Part shown: one piece after another, positions 1 to 8,982 of the stretch | How the letters are laid out: each line of letters begins with the position of its first letter | Position numbering within the stretch: position 1 is the stretch's first letter | Origin: Thermogemmatispora sp. | GTDB lineage: Bacteria; Chloroflexota; Ktedonobacteria; Ktedonobacterales; Ktedonobacteraceae | NCBI RefSeq assembly: GCF_019683635.1 | Contig: NZ_JADGIA010000007.1 | Coordinates: 1 to 57,533 of the forward strand | DNA length: 57,533 bases | Direction: 5' to 3' | Made by a program: the position numbers and the translations under genes | Notes under the pieces: generated by a model | The model's database searches: none | What the model was told of the DNA's origin: nothing | Seen by the model: only the letters and a program-made list of their open reading frames with translations

Positions 1-102
1 GTAATTCAGCTGATCTTCTTGTAATTGATCAGATGATAAAGATATAGCTCCTCTCTATGCTATCCATAATAATGGTGAATAGTTCCATTTAGCGGAATTA
101 TT

Positions 103-131
103 TTGACAGAGAACAAACTAACAACTATTCT
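103..131 (+). promoter_or_regulatory. sigma70-like promoter for the membrane NACHT gene
   Basis: TTGACA at 103-108 and TATTCT at 126-131 are separated by exactly 17 bases, so transcription would begin near 138. It is the only good promoter seen before the NACHT gene and would give a leader of about 420 nt if translation starts at 560. An inverted repeat CTGATC/GATCAG lies upstream at 10-32. Confidence 0.6.
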
Positions 132-559
132 CTTTTCTAGGATGCAGAGAGACCACGGGGTACAGGGTGCCCCGGCGCCTCCAGACAGGGTTGTCCCAGG
201 ACTATCCTTCCTTCGACATATCCCTTGCAGCGTCGCGCACGAGCCTGCTGGTACAGGGTAGTACAGCTTCTCAGGAGAGGGTCGAAGCTGCAGGCAGCGG
301 CTCCCTGTCTGGGGCTTGGGCCGGCTTGGCGTTCTCCTATCTTTGCCTCTCTTCCCCCTATGGTGGCAGGCGGCAAGAGAGGCTTGAGCGCACAGCACTA
401 CCGCCTTGTTCTCTTCGCCCGCCAGCACCGGGGGAAACGAAGGTGGTGATCTGTTCGATGTGCTTGATATCAACCAAGGCTTACTCCAGGCTCACAGTTC
501 TCCGCTCGCGGCAGTCTGTATTCGCATGCAGCGTGCGCAAGCCAAGAAACGAGGACGGT
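132..559 (+). other. long leader before the NACHT gene
   Basis: The frame of the NACHT gene stays open back to a GTG at 167. The extra 131 residues have no recognisable domain and look like translated non-coding sequence, whereas from 560 onward a hydrophobic N-terminus begins at once. I therefore read this stretch as an untranslated leader. No riboswitch or terminator fold was recognised in it. If the GTG at 167 is used instead, the protein would be 1195 residues long. Confidence 0.4.
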
Positions 560-3500
560 ATGTATACCCGCTCTCTTCGTCTTCTGGCAACGATGGGCAC
601 CATGCTCCTGGTCCAGGTGCTCTTCGGCTGGGCCATCGTTGCTCCAGGTATGCTCTCCCCTGGCTGGCCTGAACAGCCAGTAGCCGCTCGAACGGCGCCA
701 GGGCTGATGGTGATAGCTCTGCTCGCTGGCCCTCCCAGTAGCGGCGCATGGTGGGAAAATACGCCGATCGTGGTGGCCTTCATCTCTCTGGTGGGGGCTG
801 TGCTGGCCGCAGCCATCCCTGCCTCTGTTAATCTCTATCTGGGGCGCTTGCGCGCCTCCCAGAGCGAAGATGAGGCCAATGCCTGGCGTCAACGCCTCTC
901 TGCTCGCTGCCTGCGCCAGGCGCTTGAGCAGTATCAGGCAGGGTTGCGCGTCGATCCTCGCTTGACTCATCTGCAGATCCTTGATATGAATCTTCCTATC
1001 AATCTGCTCGATCTCTATATCCGTGTGCGCCTGCATGAGGAGACCCGCCCGGGCTACCAGCTCGATGAGGAGCGCTACGGACGACAGTTAAGCGGCGATC
1101 TCGTCGACCTCTGCCGCAGCGGCCATCGCTATTGCGATAGCCAGGCAGCCTCGACGCTCGACCCGGATGAGGCCATTCGCCGCTATCGCCGCAGCGTGGT
1201 GCTGGGAGACCCCGGCGCCGGCAAGACAACCCTCCTGAAATATCTGGCTCTGCGCTCGCTCTCTGGCCAGCTAGAGGGCCTGCCCGACCTCCCTATCTTC
1301 GTTGAGCTGAATACCTTCGTCTCTGCCAGCCCTATCACTACGCCTCATAACATCGATATTATTCAATTTGCCGCACGGACATGGGAGGAGCGCTATCGCA
1401 TCCCTCGGGCTACGGCCCTGGCGCTGATGCACTCCCGTTTACAGGAGGGGCGCGCGCTCCTGTTGCTCGATGCGCTCGATGAGACACTGACCGGTGCCAG
1501 TAAGGATGAGGCTGAGTCAACCTATCGTTCTGTCGTGATGATGATTGTAGAGCTGGCAACGCGCTATCCCCAGGTCCCAATTGTGGTGACGGCGCGCAAG
1601 GCCGGCTATCACCAGCGCAGCCGCCTCACTGGCTTTCGCGAGCTGGAGGTGCTCGATTTCCGGCCCGAGGACATTCGCCAGTTCATTCAGCGCTGGCTGA
1701 CTCTGACCGGCTCACAGCTGCGCCCCGAGGCCGCGAACGACCTGATCTATCGTCTCGAACGCAGTCCCCGCGTGCAGGCCCTGGCAGGCAATCCACTGCT
1801 GCTCTCGCTGATTGTCCTGCTCTACGAAGAGCAGCTGGATCTGCCCGATCGGCGCGTGGAACTCTATCGACGCTGTGTGGAGACGCTGCTGACGCGCTGG
1901 GATAGCAGTCGCGATATCCGCCGTCACAGCCAATTTTTGCCCCAGCACAAGCTACAGTTGCTGGAAGCAATCGCCTGGCATTTCCACCTGCGCGGCCAGC
2001 GCTACTTTCCCGAGGACGAGCTGTTGCAGGAAATCGCTCGCTTCTTGCCCACGATCGGCCTTGATCCCGAACAGAGTCAGGAGATCTTTAGCGAGATCAT
2101 TGGGCAACACACCCTTTTGAAGGAGCAGGCTCGTGGCTGGTATGGCTTCCTTCATTTGACGTTGCAGGAGTATCTCACTGCGCTCTACGCTGTCGAGCAT
2201 GGAAAGTTACTAGAGCTGATTAAACGGCGTGGCAATCCCTGGTGGGAAGAGGTGATTCTGCTCTACGCAGGGCGAGTGAGCGATATCAGCCCACTACTTC
2301 AGCACCTGCTTGGCAGCGGCGGGCGACGTCGCTCCAGCGACGATCTCTTCCATACGAATCTGCTGTTGGCGGGGCGCTGCCTGGCCATGCGTCCGACGAT
2401 GCGCGAGAGCGGTCTGCGCCAGGAGGTCATCAGCCGCCTCTTTGCTCTGCTAACAGCGACGTCTTATCCTCTGGACCGGCGTAACAGTGCGGAGGTGTTG
2501 GCGGAGATCGGCGGCGAGTGGGTCAATATGGGCCTCTTGCATCTGCTGGCCGATGAGGGGGTTGACGTTCAGGTTCGTGATGCCATCGCCGATGCCCTGG
2601 GTCGGCTTGGGGAGCGTTCGCTGGCGCTGCCACTGGTACACCTCCTGGTCGATGAGCAGCTCGATGCCTCGGTGCGCTATGCGATTGCCAATGCCCTGGG
2701 TCGGCTTGGAGAGCGTTCCATTGTGCCTCACCTGCTGCGTTTGCTCTCCGATGAGGGGATCGATCCCTCGGTACGCTATGCAATTGCCCATGCTCTGGGC
2801 TACCTGGGGGAGCGCTCCATTGCGCCCCAGCTGCTCCACCTGCTGACGGATGAAGCGGTTGATCCCTCGGTGCGTGATGCCATTGCGGCAACGCTGGGTC
2901 AACTCGGCGAGCGGTCCATCGTCCCTCAGTTACTGGCTCTGCTGATCGATGAGCGTCTCCCGTTGTCGCTGCGCCATACGCTGGCGGCGGCCCTGGGCCA
3001 GCTGGGCGAGCGCTCCGTCGCCCCCCAGTTGCTGCGCTTGCTCGCTGATGAGCGCTTGCCGCTGCCGCTGCGCCATGCGATCGCGGCGGCTTTGGCCCGC
3101 CTGGGTGAGCGCAGCCTGATTCCGCAGCTCTTGGGCCTGCTTGACAATGAGTATGTCGACCGCTCGGTACGGTATGCCATTGCGGTAGCCCTGGGTTACC
3201 TGGGTGAGCGTTCGGTCATTCCCTTACTACTGGAGCTGCTGGCTGATGAAGAGGTTGAGCTGCCGGTGCGCGAGGCAATCGCCGGGGCTTTGGGCCATTT
3301 GGGCGAGCGCTGGGTGGTGCCGCAACTGTTGACGCTGCTGGCCGACCGGCGGCGCGGCTCCTGGATGCGTGAGGCAATTGCTCGTACGCTGGGCAATTTG
3401 GGCGAGCGCAGCGTGGGGCCATACTTGCTGGCCCTGTTGAGCGACGAGGAGGTTGAGCTACCGGTGCGTTGCACCATTGCCCATACCCTTGGTCAGCTTG

Positions 3501-3754
3501 GCGAGCGCTCGATTGTTCCCCAACTCCTGCACTTGCTCTGTCGCGAGGAGGAAGACAAGTACTTGCGCCGCGCCCTGGCGGAAGCGCTTGGGCAGCTCGC
3601 CCAGGATCAGGAGACCCTGCAGGCGTTGACGGGGCTGCTCCAGGAAGCGGATATCGCCGATGCTGTCTATGAGGCGCTCTGGAGGATCAGCCGCCGTCTG
3701 GGCGTGCGCCTGATGCCTGGCCAGGGATGCGTACGGATTGAGGCCATTCCCTAG
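560..3754 (+). CDS. membrane-anchored NACHT-type STAND ATPase with HEAT repeats
   Basis: The predicted protein of 1064 residues begins with two hydrophobic segments (about residues 8-30 and 69-95), so the ATPase is probably tethered to the membrane. The NACHT domain follows, with Walker A GDPGAGKTT near residue 215 and Walker B LLLLDALDE near residue 300. Its C-terminal part carries the FLHLTLQEYL motif seen in bacterial NACHT proteins. Residues 683-1012 are ten tandem 33-residue HEAT/PBS-lyase-like repeats, each beginning LGER. In this family the NACHT part is a nucleotide-driven oligomerisation switch and the repeats usually sense a ligand. No separate effector enzyme is visible; the membrane segment could be the effector. 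The ATG at 560 follows GAGGA at 551-555. The gene is convergent with priA, 24 bp away. Function in defence or signalling is inferred. Confidence 0.8.
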   Translation: MYTRSLRLLATMGTMLLVQVLFGWAIVAPGMLSPGWPEQPVAARTAPGLMVIALLAGPPSSGAWWENTPIVVAFISLVGAVLAAAIPASVNLYLGRLRASQSEDEANAWRQRLSARCLRQALEQYQAGLRVDPRLTHLQILDMNLPINLLDLYIRVRLHEETRPGYQLDEERYGRQLSGDLVDLCRSGHRYCDSQAASTLDPDEAIRRYRRSVVLGDPGAGKTTLLKYLALRSLSGQLEGLPDLPIFVELNTFVSASPITTPHNIDIIQFAARTWEERYRIPRATALALMHSRLQEGRALLLLDALDETLTGASKDEAESTYRSVVMMIVELATRYPQVPIVVTARKAGYHQRSRLTGFRELEVLDFRPEDIRQFIQRWLTLTGSQLRPEAANDLIYRLERSPRVQALAGNPLLLSLIVLLYEEQLDLPDRRVELYRRCVETLLTRWDSSRDIRRHSQFLPQHKLQLLEAIAWHFHLRGQRYFPEDELLQEIARFLPTIGLDPEQSQEIFSEIIGQHTLLKEQARGWYGFLHLTLQEYLTALYAVEHGKLLELIKRRGNPWWEEVILLYAGRVSDISPLLQHLLGSGGRRRSSDDLFHTNLLLAGRCLAMRPTMRESGLRQEVISRLFALLTATSYPLDRRNSAEVLAEIGGEWVNMGLLHLLADEGVDVQVRDAIADALGRLGERSLALPLVHLLVDEQLDASVRYAIANALGRLGERSIVPHLLRLLSDEGIDPSVRYAIAHALGYLGERSIAPQLLHLLTDEAVDPSVRDAIAATLGQLGERSIVPQLLALLIDERLPLSLRHTLAAALGQLGERSVAPQLLRLLADERLPLPLRHAIAAALARLGERSLIPQLLGLLDNEYVDRSVRYAIAVALGYLGERSVIPLLLELLADEEVELPVREAIAGALGHLGERWVVPQLLTLLADRRRGSWMREAIARTLGNLGERSVGPYLLALLSDEEVELPVRCTIAHTLGQLGERSIVPQLLHLLCREEEDKYLRRALAEALGQLAQDQETLQALTGLLQEADIADAVYEALWRISRRLGVRLMPGQGCVRIEAIP
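2606..3595 (+). repeat. ten gapless 99-bp coding repeats (33-residue HEAT units)
   Basis: Ten consecutive units, each starting with codons for LGER and ending with an A-x-x-L-[GA]-x helix, tile 990 bp without a single insertion or deletion. The repeats are degenerate in DNA but constant in length. A related, less regular unit precedes them and another follows. They form the sensor solenoid of the NACHT protein. Confidence 0.85.
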
Positions 3755-3778
3755 CGATTGACCGGCGTGGGATGGCTT

Positions 3779-6379
3779 TTACATGGTGCTCACCGGGTCG
3801 ATGTCGATGTGCCAGCCCGGCGGAATGGAGATCGCGCGTAGCAGGGGACGTAGATCAGGGCCGCGTGCAATCATTTGCCAGCGGAATTCGTCGCGGATGC
3901 GTTCCATTACTGCCGGGGCAGGTCCCACGATGTCGGTCTCCTCTAACTCCAGCTCGGCAATAATGCGATCGAGCTGCTCACGCAAGAGAAGGGCTTCGTT
4001 CTGGGCACGACGTCGGTTGGTATGGCTATAGGTGAACTTGACAAACTGGCGGAAGGGGGGATAGCCGTAGCGCTGACGCAGAGCGATCTCAGCCGCGTAG
4101 AATTCGTGGTAGGCATGGCGCGAGGCGGTTTCGATGGCAAAGTGCTCTGGGTTGAAGGTTTGGATGATCACCAGTCCCGACTCGCTGCCGCGCCCGGCTC
4201 GACCCGCCACCTGGGTGAGGAGGGTAAAGGCGCGCTCGGTGGCGGCGAAATCTGGCAGCATGAGGGCGATATCGGCAGCGACTACTCCCACCAGGGTCAC
4301 TCCGGGCAGATCAAGGCCCTTGGCAATCATTTGGGTGCCGATCAGAATGTCGGCTTCATGATTGGCAAAGCGGTCCAGGAGCTGCTCATGGGCGCGCCGC
4401 GTGCGGGCCGTGTCGCGGTCCCAGCGCAGCAGCCGGGCGTTGGGAAAGGTCTGCTGGATCGCCTGCTCGACTTTCTCAGTACCGACTCCGAAGTAGCGCA
4501 GGCCGTGGTTGTCACAGTGGGGGCAGCGCGTCAAGACGGGACGCTGAAGATTGCAGTAGTGGCAGAGGAGGATGCGCTCGGTGGCGTGATAGGTTAACGG
4601 CACGTCGCAGTGTTCGCACATGGCTACATAGCCGCACTCGCGACAGAGGACGCAGCTGGCAGCGCCGCGGCGATTGAGATAGAGAATGGCCTGCTGACGC
4701 TGGGCGAGGACGCGCTCCAGCTCGCTGCGCAGGCGACGACTGAGGATGCTGGTGTTACCAGCATGTAGCTCGCTGCGCAGGTCGACGATCTCCACCGGGG
4801 GCAGAGGAGCCCCAATGCGCTCAGGTAGCTCCACAAGCTGATAGGCCCCCTGCTGGGCGCGGTAGAAGCTGGTTACGGAAGGGGTGGCGCTGCCCAGGAC
4901 AACGGGAATATCAAGGAGCCGCCCCAGGGTGCAGGCTACCTCACGCGCATGGTAGGTGGGCCGGCGCTCTTCTTGCTTGTAGGCCGTCTCGTGCTCTTCG
5001 TCAAGGATGATGATGCCCAGGTCGGGCAAAGGGACGAAGAGGGCGGAGCGCGAGCCGAGGACGACATCAACCTGACCGGCCCGAATGCGCCGCCATTCAT
5101 CGTAGCGTTCACCCGGACTGAGGGCGCTGTGGATAATAGCTACCCGTCCCGGGAAGCGCCCAGCAATACGCTGGATGGCCTGGGCAGTGATGGCAATCTC
5201 AGGGACCAGCACAAGACCTTTCTTGCCGCGAGCAATGAGGGCCGCCAGGGCTTGCAGGTAGACCTCGGTTTTGCCACTGCCGGTGACGCCATGCAGTAGC
5301 AAGGGACGCTGAGCAGCATCGGGGGCAAGAATGGCACGCAAGGCAGCCTCCTGGGCAGGCGTCAGCGGCAGCGGGGCGCCAGGCGTAATGCGTCGATCGC
5401 GCAGCGGATCGCGCCGGACTTCCACGTTCTCTTCGATCGCCAGAACGCCCTCGGCGATGAGCTGCTGCAGTTGGGCCTGGGTGAGTCCGCTGGCGCGCGC
5501 CAGGCGGCTCGGTGTCCAGATGACATCAGGCGGGCTGTGTTCCAGCAAGTCGACGGCAGCCAGGGCGCGCAGAGCACGCAGGCCCTCCTGACTCGGGCCA
5601 CCATTGGCCGCCGCGGCGGAGGCTTTGGTTGCAGGCCCCCCAAGCGAAAAGGGGGCTGCCGAAGATGGATGTCGGCGCAGAGGGGGAGAGAAATGCAGCA
5701 GCCCGACGGTTGAGGCAGGAGCGGCATCGGGCCCCAGGTCCTGCGGCAGGTTTTCCTGCAGACGCCGCTTCCAGGCGGCCAGCTCCTCGCCGCTCAGGCG
5801 GAGTCGCACAGCGCGCTGCCGCCGCGGACGCAGACGCGGCTCCGCCAGGCGTGGTACGCGCTCGATCAGGCCGCTGGCCACGGCCTCCTTGAGCAGCGAG
5901 CGGGCGCGCGTAGGGCCCAGCATGCTCTGCAGGCGGGCGACATCGATCTCGCCCTCATCCAGGAGCAAACCGATCAGAGCCTGGAGCGGCAGCGAGGCTG
6001 TCTCACGTGGCTCTGTATTGGCGAGAGTCAGCACAGCACGCGACCCTTGCAGCAAGCCCGGTGGCAGCATCAGCTGCACAACCAGGGCTAGCGAGGTCAC
6101 ATAGTAGTCGGCCATCCACTCCGCCAGGGCACGCTGATGGGGAAGAAGCACCGGCTGCGGATCAAGCAGAGCATGCAGGGGGCGTAACGTTTCCGGCACG
6201 CTGCGCTCACAGGACTCTTCCAGCTGCCAGATAATGCCCTCGACCAGCCTCTCGCCATAGGGGACGGCCACCAGCTGGCCCGGCTGAAGTTGTTCGGCCA
6301 GCTCCCCCGGTACTTCATAGGTCAACAGGGGTCGCTCGCCCTGCCAGCTAGCGGCCACGGTTAGCACCTCGGCAAACAC
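3779..6379 (-). CDS. priA: primosomal protein N' (replication restart helicase PriA)
   Basis: PriA is a superfamily 2 helicase that reloads the replisome at stalled forks. The 866-residue product has Walker A GVTGSGKTEV near residue 365, the DEEH box near residue 463, and the cysteine-rich zinc module (CVLCRECGY, CEHC, CHYC, CPHC) around residues 575-630. The N-terminal DNA-binding domain (LQPGQLVAVPYG) is present. I chose the GTG at 6379 over an ATG at 6448. The GTG overlaps the mutL stop as TAGTG and follows GGGAGG at the right distance, and the family-like sequence begins right there. The overlap indicates translational coupling to mutL. Confidence 0.93.
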   Translation of the reverse strand: MFAEVLTVAASWQGERPLLTYEVPGELAEQLQPGQLVAVPYGERLVEGIIWQLEESCERSVPETLRPLHALLDPQPVLLPHQRALAEWMADYYVTSLALVVQLMLPPGLLQGSRAVLTLANTEPRETASLPLQALIGLLLDEGEIDVARLQSMLGPTRARSLLKEAVASGLIERVPRLAEPRLRPRRQRAVRLRLSGEELAAWKRRLQENLPQDLGPDAAPASTVGLLHFSPPLRRHPSSAAPFSLGGPATKASAAAANGGPSQEGLRALRALAAVDLLEHSPPDVIWTPSRLARASGLTQAQLQQLIAEGVLAIEENVEVRRDPLRDRRITPGAPLPLTPAQEAALRAILAPDAAQRPLLLHGVTGSGKTEVYLQALAALIARGKKGLVLVPEIAITAQAIQRIAGRFPGRVAIIHSALSPGERYDEWRRIRAGQVDVVLGSRSALFVPLPDLGIIILDEEHETAYKQEERRPTYHAREVACTLGRLLDIPVVLGSATPSVTSFYRAQQGAYQLVELPERIGAPLPPVEIVDLRSELHAGNTSILSRRLRSELERVLAQRQQAILYLNRRGAASCVLCRECGYVAMCEHCDVPLTYHATERILLCHYCNLQRPVLTRCPHCDNHGLRYFGVGTEKVEQAIQQTFPNARLLRWDRDTARTRRAHEQLLDRFANHEADILIGTQMIAKGLDLPGVTLVGVVAADIALMLPDFAATERAFTLLTQVAGRAGRGSESGLVIIQTFNPEHFAIETASRHAYHEFYAAEIALRQRYGYPPFRQFVKFTYSHTNRRRAQNEALLLREQLDRIIAELELEETDIVGPAPAVMERIRDEFRWQMIARGPDLRPLLRAISIPPGWHIDIDPVSTM

Positions 6380-8514
6380 TAGCGCCTCCCGAATTCGCGT
6401 TCTAGAGCCGCAGCGCTGAAATGGATCGTCGTCGGTCGACCATGACAACAGCTAAAGGGCGCGCGCGTGCGGGCGAGCTGATCGATCAGTTCGCGCATTT
6501 CGCTGCTGGTTAGAAAATAGTTGGCTTTAATGGCCGCCTTACAAGCGATATTGGCGAGGGCATGCTCCTCCCAGGTCTGGCTGTAGCCATCGTGCTCGGG
6601 AGCCGTTAGCTCCCTGAGCAGCTCCTGCAGCGAACGCGCGCTGAGCTGCTTGGCAAGTACAGAAGGGACAGCACGCGCCAGCACCTGCCCGTGATCGAGC
6701 ACCTCTAGCTCGAAGCCCAGACTGCGCAGATCGTCGAGCCGCTCCTCGATAGCCTCCAGCTCAGCAGGCGAGAGGTCAAGACGCAAAGGGGTCAGAAGGA
6801 TCTGAGCAAGCGAGGTCTGTTCCTGACGCGCGGCCAGCATACGCTCCAGGACAATGCGCTCGTGAGCGGCATGCTGATCAATCAAGTAAAGGCCATCGCG
6901 CCCCTCGGCCACAATATAGCTCTGAAGTAACTGCCCAATGACACGCAGCTCTGGAAAACGACTGTGCTCCTGACGCGGTCCGGGCTGAGCAGCAACCAAG
7001 ACTTCCTCTGGAGCAAGTGGAGCAGCCAGAGAAGGTGCCTCTTCTCCCGCCGAGGCTGCCGGCTCCTGCTCTGCCTCCGTTCCACTCTTCGCAGGTTCCG
7101 CGGACCCGGCTGGAACGGCTGTCAGAGCACGGCGCCCGCGCGCGGGTTCACCTTGCTGCGGACGCAGATGACTCTGCCAAAGACGGGACTGCAGGGCGGC
7201 TCGCTCTCCACGTTCCTCCTCGCTTACTGTCAGCCAGGGATTATCAAGAGGGAAAGCATGCCGCAGCCCGAGGCTACTGCCGCTCTCAGGACCTTTGCGC
7301 GGCGCAGGGCCAGCCAGCGGGGTGGAAGCACGGCCCTCCCTTGACTGCTCCTGAGCGGTCGCGTCCGGGACCAACGCCGCCGCCCGCTCTTCTGTGACAG
7401 CCTCTTCCTCTAGAGATTGAGGCGACGACTCTGGCTCTGGGGACGCCAATACCACATCGGTGCTGGCAGCAGCTGAGCTGGCGGGCCGTTGAGCCGGCTG
7501 CCAGCTTGGAGCTTCAGCCTCTTCCAGAACAGCGCGCCGTACCGCACGCATCAGCTCGGCATAGATCCGGCGCTCGCGCAGAAAGCGGATCTCCGTCTTG
7601 GCGGGGTGCACATTGACATCAATCTGGGACGGGTCTACCTGGATATTAATGACTGCCAGCGGATGACGTCCGCTGAGCAGCAGGGTTCGATAGGCTTCTT
7701 CAACAGCAGCAATCAGCAGGCGACTGTGAACCCAACGGCGATTGACAAAGAACGAGAGATACTGGCGCGTACTCTTATAACACGCAGGCCGACTGACATA
7801 GCCGCTGATCACTGGGCGTTCGGGATCATCGGCAGGCTGGCCGCCGAGCGGCACCATCTGCCTGGCCACCGCCGGGCCGTACATCTGCACCAGCACCGTA
7901 GCCAGTTGACCATCGCCAGGCGTCGTAAAGACCTCGCGCCCCTCGCTGGTGACCGTGAAGCGAATCTCGGGGTATGCCAGGGCATACTGCTGGAGCAAAT
8001 GCAAACAATGACTGACTTCTGTCTGACGGCTTTTCAGAAACTTCAGGCGCGCCGGTACAGCGCTGAAGAGGTTACGCACTGTGACAATGGTGCCTTCGGG
8101 CGAAGCGGCAGAACTGACTGCCGAAATTTGCCCATTGCAAGCGCTGACCTGAGCACTCTGGGCGGCGCCACGGGGACGGCTGATCAAGACAACCTCAGCT
8201 ACCGCGGCGATGCTCGCCAGCGCCTCCCCGCGAAAACCCAGCGAGCGAATGCTCTCCAGATCCTCAACAGTGCTGACTTTGCTCGTGGCATGGCGCGCCA
8301 GAGCTAACGGCAGCTCTTCCGCCGGAATACCGCAGCCATTGTCACTCACCCGTATCAGCTGCAAACCGCCACGGATGAGGTCAACGCGGATCTGCGAAGC
8401 ACCGGCATCAATGCTGTTCTCGATTAATTCTTTAACAACCGAGGCGGGGCGCTCCACCACCTCGCCAGCGGCGATTTTGGCTGCGACCTCCGGGGCCAGT
8501 TGGCGAATCGGCAT
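6379..8514 (-). CDS. mutL: DNA mismatch repair protein MutL (endonuclease type)
   Basis: MutL couples mismatch recognition by MutS to strand incision and removal. The 711-residue product has the GHKL ATPase motifs at the N-terminus (ENSIDAGA, DNGCGIP, GFRGEALASI). A long Pro/Ala/Glu-rich linker covers about residues 340-510. The C-terminal dimerisation domain carries the metal-binding endonuclease motif DQHAAHERIVLE near residue 545, so this MutL should nick DNA itself, as in bacteria that lack MutH. The usual CPHGRP motif reads CCHGRP. The ATG at 8514 follows AAGGAAG; an in-frame ATG at 8559 lacks family sequence. It forms an operon with priA. Confidence 0.93.
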   Translation of the reverse strand: MPIRQLAPEVAAKIAAGEVVERPASVVKELIENSIDAGASQIRVDLIRGGLQLIRVSDNGCGIPAEELPLALARHATSKVSTVEDLESIRSLGFRGEALASIAAVAEVVLISRPRGAAQSAQVSACNGQISAVSSAASPEGTIVTVRNLFSAVPARLKFLKSRQTEVSHCLHLLQQYALAYPEIRFTVTSEGREVFTTPGDGQLATVLVQMYGPAVARQMVPLGGQPADDPERPVISGYVSRPACYKSTRQYLSFFVNRRWVHSRLLIAAVEEAYRTLLLSGRHPLAVINIQVDPSQIDVNVHPAKTEIRFLRERRIYAELMRAVRRAVLEEAEAPSWQPAQRPASSAAASTDVVLASPEPESSPQSLEEEAVTEERAAALVPDATAQEQSREGRASTPLAGPAPRKGPESGSSLGLRHAFPLDNPWLTVSEEERGERAALQSRLWQSHLRPQQGEPARGRRALTAVPAGSAEPAKSGTEAEQEPAASAGEEAPSLAAPLAPEEVLVAAQPGPRQEHSRFPELRVIGQLLQSYIVAEGRDGLYLIDQHAAHERIVLERMLAARQEQTSLAQILLTPLRLDLSPAELEAIEERLDDLRSLGFELEVLDHGQVLARAVPSVLAKQLSARSLQELLRELTAPEHDGYSQTWEEHALANIACKAAIKANYFLTSSEMRELIDQLARTRAPFSCCHGRPTTIHFSAAALEREFGRR

Positions 8515-8674
8515 AGGGCAGACTCTTCCTTCGCTGCTGAAGCGAGCTGGGAGAAACACGCTACTCTACGCTGCTCCCGCCCTCGCTCCACTCCTCAGAT
8601 TAGCTGCGCTCGGCCTTGACCTCCTCCCCCTCAGCGGAACCAGGCAGGACAAGAACGAGTGTTCGTACTGACTG

Positions 8675-8683
8675 ATTATACCA
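8675..8683 (-). promoter_or_regulatory. extended -10 promoter for mutL-priA
   Basis: Read on the minus strand, TGGTATAAT gives a perfect -10 box with the TGn extension; no good -35 box is present. It lies about 160 bp before the mutL start and would drive mutL and priA. Confidence 0.45.
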
Positions 8684-8816
8684 TAGAACCACCCCGTGTG
8701 TGGCCCGCAATCTACGCCTCGCGCTCGACTGGTAGCGGGTTCGCTCGCTATCGCCTTTCCCGGGCAGGATGGGCCACAGTAGCCTTTTTGGGCCTTACAT
8801 GCCACTTGCCCTTGGT

Positions 8817-8844
8817 TTGACTGCGCTCTAGGAAGACATATAAC
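8817..8844 (+). promoter_or_regulatory. promoter of the HTH regulator gene
   Basis: TTGACT at 8817-8822 and TATAAC at 8839-8844 are 16 bases apart, each one mismatch from consensus. Transcription would begin near 8851, inside the inverted repeat at 8847-8871. Confidence 0.6.
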
Positions 8845-8846
8845 TA

Positions 8847-8871
8847 TTTATCTATGATGAGCATAGATAAA
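8847..8871 (+). promoter_or_regulatory. perfect inverted repeat, probable operator
   Basis: TTTATCTATG and CATAGATAAA are perfect 10-bp arms around a 5-bp spacer (ATGAG). The repeat begins two bases after the -10 box and covers the predicted start of transcription, the classic place for a repressor site. The gene downstream encodes a likely helix-turn-helix protein, so autoregulation is the simplest reading. Confidence 0.6.
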
Positions 8872-8982
8872 AGATGTATTGGTCATAATTTTAACGGAAT
8901 TTTAATGGCCGAGGTCGGAGGAGCGTGCTATAGTTAGGTGAGGAGCGGTGTGTAGCTATTGAGAGGGTCCAAGGAAGGAAGA

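Noticed and set aside
2606..3595. Regular 99-bp spacing suggested a CRISPR-like or satellite array
   Set aside because: The units are protein-coding in one frame, degenerate in DNA sequence and lack identical repeats with unique spacers.
7489..8307. Open frame on the plus strand opposite mutL
   Set aside because: mutL has all family motifs in this region; the opposite frame has none.
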